Assembly: GCA_025355745.1 (NCBI GenBank) | Contig: JANXZA010000173.1 | Span: 1-43,902, forward strand | Length of the DNA stretch: 43,902 nt | From: Rhizobacter sp. | GTDB lineage: Bacteria > Pseudomonadota > Gammaproteobacteria > Burkholderiales > Burkholderiaceae_C | Direction of reading: 5' to 3' | In this document: piece after piece, positions 17,086 to 27,765 of the stretch | Numbering within the stretch: position 1 is the first letter of the stretch | Layout of the letters: each line of letters opens with the position of its first letter | The notes under the pieces: model-generated | What the model was told of the DNA's origin: nothing | Database searches by the model: none | The model's input: the letters and a program-made list of their open reading frames with translations, nothing else | Position numbers and translations under genes: made by a program

Positions 17086-17886
17086 GGACCGGCCTGTGCA
17101 GTGGGCGAGCGCGCAGTGTGTCGCAGCCTGCCGGCTGCCGGGCAGAGGGCTTGCCCGCAATGCGCCGGTGCCGCCAGCGCGGCCTCGCCCCGTTCAGCGC
17201 GACAGGCCGGGCCGAGGCAGCAACGACAGTTGGCCGCGCGTGCCGATGGCCTGCAAGACCCGCGAAGGGCCGGTGACTGCGGCTGCGGCTGCGGCGATAG
17301 AGCGCGAAGGAACGGGCAGCACGATCCGGCGAACCGATGCCGAAGTTCGGCCCTCCGCCGCCACGCCGGCCTGTGCGCTGTTCATCACGATATGACTGCG
17401 GGTCGGATACCGAACTTGCTGCCGGTTGCTTGCAAGTGCAGGCCGGTGACCGGCATCACGGCGCTGGCGTCGTGGTTCATCCAGCCGGCGAGCTCGCCGG
17501 CGCTGGGCAGGCGGCGGTCAACGGGCAGGGTCAGACGCAACAACGAGGAGGCACCGCCGCGGCAACTCGGCGCGGCGCGGCGGTTGAGGCGGCCGGACAT
17601 GGCAACGCGCAGTCGGGGTGGGATCAGCATGGCAACGACATCCAAAGGTTGCGGACTGCGGCCCCGGAACGCCCAGGGCGCATCGCTTGTGCCCGGGAGG
17701 TGCAGCTTCCATGCCACTTCGACCGCGCGTGATCTGCATGGCGAAGGTGCGGCATTTCGCACACTGGCCTCACCGCAGCGACCGAAATGCGTTGCTTCTG
17801 CGCGGGTCGAAGTAACAGGCTCGACGAAATTTGTCACTGCGCGGCGCGCACCGGCTCCCGCGGCCGCGCGGTGCTCGAGCGAAGGC
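17086..17886. other. Gene-poor 0.8-kb region
   Basis: Between the Bug gene and the ABC ATPase stop there is no recognisable gene. It contains a TGCGGC hexamer repeat (17278-17295) and several short overlapping frames. Two minus-strand frames (17385-17837 and 17194-17388) abut and carry partly coding-like GC-rich third positions, which could be gene remains. I see no tRNA, transposase or clear repeat here. Confidence 0.5.
17385..17837 (-). CDS. Weak hypothetical ORF, possible gene remnant
   Basis: A 150-residue frame. Its C-terminal third (LPVDRRLPSAGELAGWM and VMPVTGLHLQATGSKFGI) has codon use like real genes of the window. The N-terminal part is Cys/Arg/Ser-rich and not protein-like. The next frame down (17194-17388) starts 4 bp before this one ends and reads VRRIVLPVPSRSIAAAAAAV, so the two could be pieces of one decayed gene. 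I recognise no domain. It may equally be non-coding. Confidence 0.22.
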   Translation of the reverse strand: MTNFVEPVTSTRAEATHFGRCGEASVRNAAPSPCRSRAVEVAWKLHLPGTSDAPWAFRGRSPQPLDVVAMLIPPRLRVAMSGRLNRRAAPSCRGGASSLLRLTLPVDRRLPSAGELAGWMNHDASAVMPVTGLHLQATGSKFGIRPAVIS

Positions 17887-19631
<1,745 letters not shown>

Positions 19632-19635
<4 letters not shown>

Positions 19636-20690
19636 TCCAACCCTCGCAACTTCGGGTCGAGCGCATCGCGCAGCGCGTCGGTCATCAACGAGAACGCGGT
19701 CACGAAGATGGCCATGAACAGGGTCGCCGCCACCAGTTGCCACCAGTGGCCGAGGATCAGTTCGCTCTGCGCTTCGGCCAGCATCGTGCCCCACGAAACC
19801 TGATCGACACCGACCCCCAGCCCAAGGTACGACAGGATCACTTCCGACTTGATGAAGCCCACCACATGGATCGACAACTGCACCAGCACCACATGGCTGA
19901 CGTTCGGCAGGATGTGCCTGAACATGCGCGACGCGGTGCTCGCGCCGATGGCTTCGGCCGAGCGCACGTAGTCGCGCACCGCGTGCTTGATGAACTCGGC
20001 GCGCACCAGCCGGTAGATGCCGGTCCAGCCCGCCAGCCCGAGGATCAGCACCACCGAGCCGATGCCGCGCCCGAACACCGCCGCGAACGCGAAGATCAGC
20101 AGGATGCCGGGCACGGCGGTGAAGACGTTGTAGACCCACTCGAGCAGGTCGCCGATCTTGCCGCCGAAGAAGCCGGCCACGGCACCGAGCAAGGTGCCGA
20201 TGAGGGTGGCCAGCAGCGCAGCAGAGACGCCGACGAAGATTGACACCTGCGCGCCCTTCACCGCCTTGGCGAGCACGTCGCGGCCGAGCCGGTCGCCGCC
20301 GAACGGCAGCGTTAGGGCGCGCACCGCTTCGGTGGTCTGGTACTTCTTTGCCGCCTCGGCCCATTCCTTGTAGCGCGGTGCGAGCGGGTCGATCGCCGAG
20401 ATGTCGACGTTCGGGCCGGTCGGGCCGGCAACTGCCACGGCCTCGCTCTTCGCGGCCGCGCCGATGAAGGTCGGCGGTGCATCGGGCACACCGCGCTCGA
20501 CCTGCCAGTCGCGCGCGATCAGGCCGAGCGATGCGGCCAGCACGACGAGCAGGAAGACCGCGACGATGACCAGTGAGCCCATGCCGACGTGGTCGCGGCG
20601 GAAGCGCCGCGCGGCGGCGAGCCAGACGCCGCTGGATCGGCGCGCATCGCGCGGAGTGACGCCAACCGCTGAACCCAAGACCGCGCTCAT
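19632..20690 (-). CDS. Peptide-type ABC transporter permease (DppC/YejE-like)
   Basis: A 352-residue inner-membrane permease. A membrane segment near 40-60 (LVIVAVFLLVVLAASLGLIA) is followed by a long extra-cytoplasmic insertion (about 65-145). The BPD transmembrane domain then has FGGDRLGRDVLAKAVKGAQVS, the EAA loop region YVRSAEAIGASTASRMFRHI, and later SYLGLGVGVDQVSWGTML. The long periplasmic insertion is typical of YejE-type rather than DppC-type subunits. Both ends overlap neighbours by 4 bp, so the three transporter genes are one translationally coupled operon. Confidence 0.93.
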
Positions 20691-21625
20691 TTCAACACCA
20701 CCCGTGGATCGACCAGTGTGTACAGCACATCGGTGGCCAGGTTCACCAGCATCGTGATGACGGCGGTGTAGATCGCGAAGGCCTGAATCACGGGGTAGTC
20801 GCTGCGGTTCACTGCCAGCAACAGCTCGCGGCCGAGGCCGGGGATCGAGAAGAACACCTCGATCAGGAACGAGCCGACGAAGATGCCGGGCAGCGACACC
20901 GCCACGTTCGTCAGGATCGGAATCATCGCGTTGCGAAGCACATGCTTGAGCAGGATGGTGCGCTCGGTCATGCCCTTGGCGCGCGCGGTGCGCACGTAGT
21001 CGTGGCCGATCTCGTCGAGGAAGAAGGTGCGGTACAGCCGCGTCTGCGGCGCCAGCGAGACGGCCACCGCGAGCAGCACCGGCAGCGGCGCATACACACG
21101 CAGATTCGTCAGCACCGAGTCGCTCCAGCCCTGCACCGGGAACAGGCCGAGCTGGAACGCGAACACGTACTGGCCGACGATGACGTAGACCAGGAACGAG
21201 ATCGACAACGCGACCGTGGTGGCCACCATGATGGCGCGGTCGGTCAGCGAGCCGCGCACATAGGCGACGAAGATCGCGAACGGGATCGCCAGCAGTGTCT
21301 CGAGGATCAGGATCGGCGTCATCACCGTCAGCGTGGCCGGCAGGCGGGTGGCGAACAGGTGGCTCACCGACTCGCTGGTGGCCCAGCTCTTGCCCCAGTC
21401 GAAGGTGACGATTTGCTTCAGGAAGATGCCGAACTGCACGTACAGCGGCTCGCTCAGGCCGAGCTGCTGGCGGATCGCGTCGATCTGCGCGGTGGTGGCG
21501 TTCAGGCCGCCGAGAATTTCGGCCGGGTCGCCACCGAAGCCTTTGAAGAGCAGGAATACCAGCAGCACCACCCCGAACAGCGTCGGGATCATCTGCCACA
21601 GGCGTCGGATCAGGTAGGCCGCCAT
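20687..21625 (-). CDS. Peptide-type ABC transporter permease (DppB/YejB-like)
   Basis: A 312-residue first gene of the minus-strand ABC operon. The start AAYLIRRLWQMIPTLFGVVL is the standard DppB/OppB N-terminus. The EAA loop is YVRTARAKGMTERTILLKHV, followed by NAMIPILTNVAVSLPGIF and SFLIEVFFSIPGLGREL. Six membrane helices are expected. AGGAG lies upstream of the ATG. The stop overlaps the next permease ATG. It is divergent from the three binding-protein genes across a 280-bp region. Confidence 0.94.
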   Translation of the reverse strand: MAAYLIRRLWQMIPTLFGVVLLVFLLFKGFGGDPAEILGGLNATTAQIDAIRQQLGLSEPLYVQFGIFLKQIVTFDWGKSWATSESVSHLFATRLPATLTVMTPILILETLLAIPFAIFVAYVRGSLTDRAIMVATTVALSISFLVYVIVGQYVFAFQLGLFPVQGWSDSVLTNLRVYAPLPVLLAVAVSLAPQTRLYRTFFLDEIGHDYVRTARAKGMTERTILLKHVLRNAMIPILTNVAVSLPGIFVGSFLIEVFFSIPGLGRELLLAVNRSDYPVIQAFAIYTAVITMLVNLATDVLYTLVDPRVVLK

Positions 21626-21721
21626 GGCTTGTCACACTCCTCATCGAGTCAATTCGGGGGCACCCGCTTGCAGCCTTGCGCGCTCGTGGCGTTCAAAGCG
21701 CCCGGGGTGCGGGCGCCGCCA

Positions 21722-21727
21722 AGTCTA
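21722..21727 (-). promoter_or_regulatory. Possible -10 box of the ABC permease operon
   Basis: The minus strand reads TAGACTTGG here. An almost identical plus-strand TAGACTTGC occurs at 21819 for the divergent binding-protein genes. No -35 is apparent for either. The shared extended sequence in opposite directions hints at co-regulation. Confidence 0.3.
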
Positions 21728-21818
21728 GGGCCTGCGCCCGACCGCCTTCCCCCGCATTTGCCCTTTGGCTGGCCTTGCGTTCGGGCATGCACCGCTGCGC
21801 GCGGGCCGCCGCCGCCCG

Positions 21819-21824
21819 TAGACT
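21819..21824 (+). promoter_or_regulatory. Possible -10 box of the binding-protein genes
   Basis: TAGACT followed by TGCGGC lies about 80 nt before the ATG at 21906. It pairs with the minus-strand box at 21727-21722. Confidence 0.3.
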
Positions 21825-21905
21825 TGCGGCTTCGATGAACCCCGAGACCCGTGCCGGCCACCGCCGAGTCGGGGCCTTGAAGTGGTCCCACAAGGAACGC
21901 CCGTC

Positions 21906-23783
21906 ATGCCGATCCGCACCCCGTTGCGTTGCCTGTCCACCTTGCGCAAGGGCGCTGCCGTGTGCCTTGCGGTGCTGGCGATGGCGCCCCCCGCGCCGGC
22001 TGCAGCGCAAGCCGTGACCGCGCCCGCCGCGGCCGCGCCGCAGAAGGTCTTCCGCTACGCGATGCGCATCGCCGAGACCGGGTTCGATCCGGCGCAAATT
22101 TCCGACCTGTACTCGTCCACGCTCGCGGCCAACATCTTCGACGCGCTCTACGCGACCGAATTCCTTGCCCGCCCGGTGCGCCTGAAGCCGAACACCGCCA
22201 CTGCGATGCCCGAGATCTCGGCCGACTTCACGACCTTCACGGTGCGTGTGCGCCCCGGCATCTTCTTCACCGACGACCCGGCGTTCAACGGCCCGGATGG
22301 TCGCCAGGTTCGGCGTGAGCTGACGGCGGCCGACTACGTGTACTCGATCAAGCGCCACTTCGACCCGCGCTGGAAGAGCCCGCGCCTGTCCACGCTTGAG
22401 ATCCACAAGATTCTCGGCATGGCCGAGCTGCGCGACGCCGCCGTGAAAGGCAAGAAGCCGTTCGACTACGACCGCGAGATCGAAGGCCTGCGCACGCTCG
22501 ACCGCTACACGATCCGCTTCAAGCTCGGCCAGCCGAACCCGCGCTTCACCGATGACATCAGCGACCCCGCCGTCACCGGCGCGGTGGCGCGCGAGGTGAT
22601 CGAGTTCTATGGCGACCGCATCATGGAACACCCGGTGGGCACTGGCCCCTACAAGCTCGGCGCCTGGGCGCGCAGCTCGCGCATCAGCTTCGACAAGAAC
22701 CCCGGCTACCGCGACGAGTTTTACAACGAGGATGCGCCCGCCGACGACCCGCTGGCGCAAGCCGCAGTGGCCAGGCTGAAGGGTCGCAAGCTGCCGATGA
22801 TCGACCGCATCGAGGTCAGCATCATCGAGCAGTCGCAGCCGCGCTGGCTCGCGTTCGTGAACCGCGAGATGGAGATGATCGAGCAGGTGCCGGAAGACTT
22901 CACCTATGTGGCGATCCCGAACAACCGGATCGCGCCGAACCTGGCCAAGCTTGGCATCTACGACGTGCGCTACCTGCGCAACGACGCCTCGATGTCGTAC
23001 TTCGCGATGGAGAACCCGATCGTTGGCGGCTACACGCCCGAGAAGGTGGCGTTGCGCCGCGCGATCGCGCTGGCCGTCAATGTCGACGAAGAGATCCGCG
23101 CGGTCCGGCGCGGCCAGGCGATCGTTGCGCAGTCGGTGATCGGCCCGGGCACCTGGGGCTACGACCCGAAGTTCCGCAGCGAGATGGGCGAGTTCAGCCG
23201 CGCCAAGGCGCAGGCCCTGCTCGACCTGTACGGCTATGTCGACCGCGACGGCGATGGCTGGCGCGAGCAGCCCGACGGCGCGCCGCTGACGATCGAATAC
23301 GCCACCCAGCCCGACGACCTGAGCCGCCAGCTGATCACGCAGTGGAAGAAGAACATGGACGCGATCGGCATCCGCATGGTGTTCAAGACTGCGCAGTGGC
23401 CCGAGAACCTGAAGGCCTCGCGAACTGGCAAGCTGATGATGTGGGGCGTGGGCTGGACGGCCGGGCCCGACGGCGAAGGCTTTCTGTCGCTGGGCTACAG
23501 CCCGAGCAAGGGTCAGGCCAACCATGCGCGCCTGAACCTGCCCGAGTTCGACCGCCTCTACGACCTGCAGCACAGCCTGCCCGACGGCCCGCAGCGCATG
23601 GAGGCGATGACGAAAGCGAAGGAGTTGATGATTGCCTACATGCCCTACAAGGCCCACGTCCACCGCATATGGACCGACCTGGCGCAGCCCTGGGTGGTGG
23701 GCTACCACCGCAACGTGTTCCTGCGCGAGTTCTGGAAGTACATCGACATCGACACAGCGGAGTTGGCGCGGCGTGGGCAGTGA
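21906..23783 (+). CDS. ABC transporter periplasmic binding protein 1 (SBP family 5)
   Basis: A 625-residue cluster C peptide-type receptor. The Sec signal peptide is about 1-38 (RKGAAVCLAVLAMAPP, cleavage near AAAQA), and the mature protein starts KVFRYAMRIAETGFDPAQ. Family landmarks are PEISADFTTFTVRVRPGIFF, VGTGPYKL, PGYRDEFYN, LRRAIALAVNVDEEI and LYGYVDRDGDGWRE, ending MIAYMPYKAHVHRIW. The ATG at 21906 has AAGGA at good spacing and is preferred over GTG 21882. It is the first of three paralogs in a row and the likely receptor for the divergent permease operon. The ligand is unknown. Confidence 0.92.
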   Translation: MPIRTPLRCLSTLRKGAAVCLAVLAMAPPAPAAAQAVTAPAAAAPQKVFRYAMRIAETGFDPAQISDLYSSTLAANIFDALYATEFLARPVRLKPNTATAMPEISADFTTFTVRVRPGIFFTDDPAFNGPDGRQVRRELTAADYVYSIKRHFDPRWKSPRLSTLEIHKILGMAELRDAAVKGKKPFDYDREIEGLRTLDRYTIRFKLGQPNPRFTDDISDPAVTGAVAREVIEFYGDRIMEHPVGTGPYKLGAWARSSRISFDKNPGYRDEFYNEDAPADDPLAQAAVARLKGRKLPMIDRIEVSIIEQSQPRWLAFVNREMEMIEQVPEDFTYVAIPNNRIAPNLAKLGIYDVRYLRNDASMSYFAMENPIVGGYTPEKVALRRAIALAVNVDEEIRAVRRGQAIVAQSVIGPGTWGYDPKFRSEMGEFSRAKAQALLDLYGYVDRDGDGWREQPDGAPLTIEYATQPDDLSRQLITQWKKNMDAIGIRMVFKTAQWPENLKASRTGKLMMWGVGWTAGPDGEGFLSLGYSPSKGQANHARLNLPEFDRLYDLQHSLPDGPQRMEAMTKAKELMIAYMPYKAHVHRIWTDLAQPWVVGYHRNVFLREFWKYIDIDTAELARRGQ

Positions 23784-23795
23784 GGGTTCAGAGAC

Positions 23796-23917
23796 AACTC
23801 ACGCACCGCAGAGACGCGTGAGGGAGCAGAGTTGCGCAGAGTAAGAAATACAGAAAATATGCCTTTTGAATTCCTCTGCGACCCTCTGCGTATTCGGCGC
23901 CTCTGCGGTGGTGGGTT
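23796..23917. repeat. Dispersed inverted-repeat element, copy 3
   Basis: The left arm AACTCACGCACCGCAGAGAC (from 23796) and right arm CGCCTCTGCGGTGGTGGGTT (to 23917) surround an AT-rich centre (AAGAAATACAGAAAATATG). The left arm is more degraded than in copy 1. It fills almost all of the gap between the first and second binding-protein genes and ends 18 bp before the second gene's ATG. Confidence 0.85.
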
Positions 23918-23935
23918 CATCTTTGACGCGCTGAC

Positions 23936-25783
23936 ATGAGCGCCGCCACTGCTTTGAAGACGCCGTTGATTGCGCTGTGCCTCGCTGCTCTGCTTGGCAT
24001 TGCGATGTCAGCGCAAGCCCAGCCCAGTGCCGCGCCGCCCGCGCCGAAGGTGCTGCGCTATGCCTTCGAGGTGGCCGAGACAAGCCTCGATCCGGTCAAG
24101 TCGAACGACCTGTATTCGCACACGCTCACGGCCCACATCTTCGAGGGGCTGTACCAGTACGACCACCTCGCCCGGCCGATCAAGATCAAGCCGCTCACGG
24201 CCGACGGCATGCCGCAGGCCTCGGCCGACTTTCGGGTCTGGACCGTCAAGCTCAAGCGCGGCATCTACTTCGCCGACGACCCGGCCTTCAAAGGCCCGGA
24301 TGGTCGCCAGATTCGGCGTGAACTGGTCGCACAGGATTACGTCTACGCATTCAAGCGCTTCGCCGACCCGGCCAACAAGAGCCCGATCTGGTCGTCGCTC
24401 GAGACCGAACGGCTGGTCGGCCTGGCCGCGCTGCGCCAGGCCGCGCTCGACAAGCGCCAACCCTTCGACTACGACAGCGTCATCGAAGGCGTGCGTGCAA
24501 CCGACCGCTACACGCTGCGCTTCACCCTGGAGGCGTCGCGCCCGCGCTTCCCCGAAAACCTGGCCGGCAGCTCGGTGTTCGGCGCGGTCGCCCGCGAGGT
24601 GGTCGCGTTCTACGCCGAGCAGGCCGAAGCGCACCCGGTGGGCACCGGGCCGTTCAAACTGGCGCAGTGGCGGCGCAGCTCATTCATCGCCCTCGACCGG
24701 AATCCGGACTACCGCGAGGTGCTCTACAACGCCGAGCCCGCCGCCGACGACGCCGAAGGCCAGGCCCTGCTCGCGCGCCTCAAGGGCCGGCGCCTGCCGA
24801 TGATCGACCGGGTCGAGATCTCGATCATCGAAGAAGAGCAGCCGCGCTGGCTGTCGTTCGTCAACGGCGAGGCCGATCTGGCCTACCAGGTCGGCTTCCA
24901 GTTCGTCTCGCAGGCGATGCCGAACGGCCGCATCGCACCGAACCTGGCGAAGCGCGGCATCCGCGGCTTGCAGATCGTCCAGCCGGCGAGCAACTCGATG
25001 TTCTTCAACATGGACGACCCGACCGTCGGCGGCTACGGCGCCGACAAGGTCGCGCTGCGCCGTGCCATTGCGCTGGGCAAGGACACGCAGACCGAGATCG
25101 ACTACGCCTACAACGGCCAGGGCGTGTTGTCGCAGACCGCCATGCTGCCGTTCACGAGCGCGTTCAACCCCGCCGGCAAAAGCGAGTTCAGCGACTACGA
25201 CCCGGCCCGCGCGAAGGCCTTGCTCGACCTTTACGGCTATGTCGACCGAAACGGCGACGGCTGGCGCGACATGCCCGACGGCTCGCCGCTGGTGCTGCAG
25301 ATCGCGACGCAATCCGACCAGCGCTCGCGCAAGATCGCCGAGGTGATGGACCGCAACATGACGGCCATCGGCATCCGCACCGCGTTGACCGTGGCGCAGT
25401 GGCCCGAGAACCTGAAGGCGGCGCGCGCCGGCCGCCTGCCGATCTGGGGGGTGGGCAGCTATGGCGATGCGCCGGATTCGATCGGCGCCTTCGCACGCTA
25501 CGACAGCCGCCAGATCGGCGGCCAGAACATGGCGCGCTTCAAGATGCCGGCCTTCGACGCGATCTACGACCGCCTGCAATTGCTCGAAGACGGCCCGGAA
25601 CGCAAGGCGCTGTTCGAGCAGGCCGACAAGATCGCCATCGCCTACATGCCCTACAAGTTCACGTTGAACCGGATGGCCACCGACATGACCTACCCGCAGC
25701 TGATCGGCTACCGCCGGCCGGTGTTCTGGCTCGACTGGTGGCAATACGTGGACATCGACGACCGCCTGCGGCCGCCGCGATGA
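23936..25783 (+). CDS. ABC transporter periplasmic binding protein 2 (SBP family 5)
   Basis: A 615-residue paralog of the preceding receptor. The Sec signal peptide is about 1-31 (PLIALCLAALLGIAMSAQA). The mature N-terminus KVLRYAFEVAETSLDPVKS aligns with the first paralog, as do QASADFRVWTVKLKRGIYF, VGTGPFKL, LLDLYGYVDRNGDGWRD and YMPYKFTLNRMATDM. Some ligand-facing segments differ (SNSMFFNMDDPTVGGYG; DSIGAFARYDSRQIGGQ), suggesting altered specificity. The stop overlaps the third paralog's ATG (ATGA). Separation from the first gene by a strong inverted repeat could uncouple their expression. Confidence 0.92.
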   Translation: MSAATALKTPLIALCLAALLGIAMSAQAQPSAAPPAPKVLRYAFEVAETSLDPVKSNDLYSHTLTAHIFEGLYQYDHLARPIKIKPLTADGMPQASADFRVWTVKLKRGIYFADDPAFKGPDGRQIRRELVAQDYVYAFKRFADPANKSPIWSSLETERLVGLAALRQAALDKRQPFDYDSVIEGVRATDRYTLRFTLEASRPRFPENLAGSSVFGAVAREVVAFYAEQAEAHPVGTGPFKLAQWRRSSFIALDRNPDYREVLYNAEPAADDAEGQALLARLKGRRLPMIDRVEISIIEEEQPRWLSFVNGEADLAYQVGFQFVSQAMPNGRIAPNLAKRGIRGLQIVQPASNSMFFNMDDPTVGGYGADKVALRRAIALGKDTQTEIDYAYNGQGVLSQTAMLPFTSAFNPAGKSEFSDYDPARAKALLDLYGYVDRNGDGWRDMPDGSPLVLQIATQSDQRSRKIAEVMDRNMTAIGIRTALTVAQWPENLKAARAGRLPIWGVGSYGDAPDSIGAFARYDSRQIGGQNMARFKMPAFDAIYDRLQLLEDGPERKALFEQADKIAIAYMPYKFTLNRMATDMTYPQLIGYRRPVFWLDWWQYVDIDDRLRPPR

Positions 25784-27645
25784 TCGACCGGCGGCGCTGC
25801 TCGGCGGCGGTGCTCGGCGCGTTGGCGCTGCCGGGGCTTGTGGAGGCGGCGCCCGAGCCTTCGGCGTCGGCACCGGCTTCAGTTTCACAGCCGACCCGCG
25901 CCAACATCCTGCACGTCCCCTTCCCCGTCGCCGAAACCGGCTTCGACCCGGCGCAGGTCGGCGACCTGTATTCGCGCACCGTCACCGCCCACATCTTCGA
26001 GGCCCTGTACCGCTACGATCCGCTGGCGATCCCCGTCAAGGTGCGGCCGCTGACGGCCGCTGCCATGCCCGAGGTGTCGGCCGACTTCCGGGTCTGGACG
26101 GTGCGCCTGCAGCGCGGAATCTTCTTCGCCGACGACCCGGCGTTTCAGGGCCCCGATGGTCGCCAAATCCGGCGTGAGCTGGTCGCGCAGGACTATGTGT
26201 ATGCCTTCAAGCGCCACTTCGATCCAGCCACCAAGAGCCCGGCCTTGTCGAGCCTCGAAGACGAAGGCATCGTCGGCCTGGACACGGTGCGCAATGCGGC
26301 CCTCGGCCGCAAGCAGCCCTTCGACTACGACACGCCGACCGAAGGCTTGCGCGCGCTCGACCGCTACACCGTCCAATTCCGCCTGCGCGAGCCCCGGCCG
26401 CGCTTTCTGACGACGCTGACCGAGTCCGGCGGCCTGGGCGCGGTGGCGCGCGAGGTGGTCGAGTTCTATGGCGACGCGATTCCTGCGCACCCGGTGGGCA
26501 CCGGGCCGTATCGCCTGAAGGAATGGCGCCGCAGCTCGCGCATCGTGCTCGAACGCAACCCCGGTTTTCGCGAAGTGCTGTTTGATGCCGAGCCTGCCGC
26601 CGATGATGTGCAGGGGCAGGCTTGGCTGGCGCGCTTCAAGGGCCGGCGCCTGCCGCTCAACGACGGCGTCGTGATCTCGGTGCTCGAAGAAGAGCAGGCG
26701 CGCTGGCTGTCGTTCCTGAGCGGGCAGGTCGATTTCGCACGCGTGCCGAATGCCTTCACCCACCACGCTGTGCCCACCGGCTCGCTCGCGCCGAACCTGG
26801 CGAAGCGCGGCATCCAGGTGCGCCGCTATGTCAACACCGACTTCACGATGTCGTGGTTCAACATGGACGACGCGCTGGTCGGCGGCTACACGCCCGACAA
26901 GGTCGCGCTGCGCCGCGCCATCGGCCTGGCCTACAACATCGACCGCGATGTGCGCATCGTGCGGCGCGGCGGCGCGCTGCCGGCGCAAGCCCCGATGGCG
27001 CCGGGCACTTACGGCTTCGATGCGGCGTACAAGAGCGACAACAGCAGTTTTGATCCGGCGCGCGCCAAGGCCTTGCTCGATGTCTTCGGCTATGTCGACC
27101 GCGATGGTGACGGCTGGCGCGAGCGGCCCGACGGCTCGCCACTGGTGCTGCGCATGGCCACGCAGTCATCGCAGATCGAACGCCAGTTCGACGAGAACTG
27201 GCAGAAGAGCCTCGCCGCCGTCGGCCTGCGCATCATCTTCGAGACCGCGCAGTGGCCCGAGAACATGAAGGCGGCGCGCGCCGGCAAGCTGCAGATGTGG
27301 AGCCTGGGCTCCACGCTCGGCCAGGACGCGCAGCCGGCGCTGGCGTATATGTACGGCCCGTCGATCGGCAGCCAGAACCTGGCGCACTTCAAGCTGCCCG
27401 CGTTCGACGCGATCTACCGCCGCATGCTGCTGTTGCCCGACGGCCCGGAGCGCGCTGCGCTGTTCATCGAGGCCAGCAAGCTGGTCTGCGCCTACATGCC
27501 GTACCGCATCCACGTCCACCGCGTCTACACCGACGTGAACCACCCGTGGATCAGCGGCTACCGGCAGACCCCGTTTCGCAACGAGATCTGGCAGTACATC
27601 GAAGTCGACGCCGCACTGCGCGAACGGATGGCCGGCGCTGGCTAG
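25780..27645 (+). CDS. ABC transporter periplasmic binding protein 3 (SBP family 5)
   Basis: A 621-residue third paralog. The signal peptide MIDRRRCSAAVLGALALPGL has a Tat-like RRR start, unlike the other two. The mature part ILHVPFPVAETGFDPAQVGD, PEVSADFRVWTVRLQRGIFF, VGTGPYRL, LLDVFGYVDRDGDGWRER and YMPYRIHVHRVYTDV follow the shared plan. The ATG at 25780 overlaps the second gene's stop by 4 bp. The much longer frame upstream is a shadow of the second gene. Three receptors for one transporter suggest a broadened ligand range. Confidence 0.92.
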   Translation: MIDRRRCSAAVLGALALPGLVEAAPEPSASAPASVSQPTRANILHVPFPVAETGFDPAQVGDLYSRTVTAHIFEALYRYDPLAIPVKVRPLTAAAMPEVSADFRVWTVRLQRGIFFADDPAFQGPDGRQIRRELVAQDYVYAFKRHFDPATKSPALSSLEDEGIVGLDTVRNAALGRKQPFDYDTPTEGLRALDRYTVQFRLREPRPRFLTTLTESGGLGAVAREVVEFYGDAIPAHPVGTGPYRLKEWRRSSRIVLERNPGFREVLFDAEPAADDVQGQAWLARFKGRRLPLNDGVVISVLEEEQARWLSFLSGQVDFARVPNAFTHHAVPTGSLAPNLAKRGIQVRRYVNTDFTMSWFNMDDALVGGYTPDKVALRRAIGLAYNIDRDVRIVRRGGALPAQAPMAPGTYGFDAAYKSDNSSFDPARAKALLDVFGYVDRDGDGWRERPDGSPLVLRMATQSSQIERQFDENWQKSLAAVGLRIIFETAQWPENMKAARAGKLQMWSLGSTLGQDAQPALAYMYGPSIGSQNLAHFKLPAFDAIYRRMLLLPDGPERAALFIEASKLVCAYMPYRIHVHRVYTDVNHPWISGYRQTPFRNEIWQYIEVDAALRERMAGAG

Positions 27646-27671
27646 ACGCGCCGCGCTGTCTTGCTCCCTCT

Positions 27672-27695
27672 CCCTCTCCCGCTGGCGGGTGAGGG
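27672..27695. repeat. Small palindromic repeat
   Basis: CCCTCTCCCG and CGGGTGAGGG form a 10-bp stem with one mismatch and a 4-nt loop, followed by further GGGTGAGGGTGAGGG sequence. It resembles CCCTCTCC-type intergenic repeats, and the arms at 32512-32690 are related. There is no T-run, so it is not a canonical terminator. Confidence 0.5.
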
Positions 27696-27765
27696 TTGGG
27701 GTGAGGGTGAGGGCGGTGCGCCGCCACCCATTGCCCGCTCCAACCCGCAGTTCCACAATCGCGCC

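Noticed and set aside
17086-17886. Transposase remnant or tRNA in the gene-poor region
   Set aside because: No DDE or HTH motif, no terminal inverted repeats and no cloverleaf pattern could be found by eye.
24667-25779. A 5' extension of the third binding protein into the second
   Set aside because: The extension is an alternate-frame reading of the second receptor gene; the signal peptide fixes the start at 25780.
21906-27645. Calcium-binding EF-hand in the three receptors (DRDGDGW motif)
   Set aside because: The DGDG segment is a common feature of family 5 binding proteins and lacks the remaining EF-hand ligands, so a calcium role is not supported.
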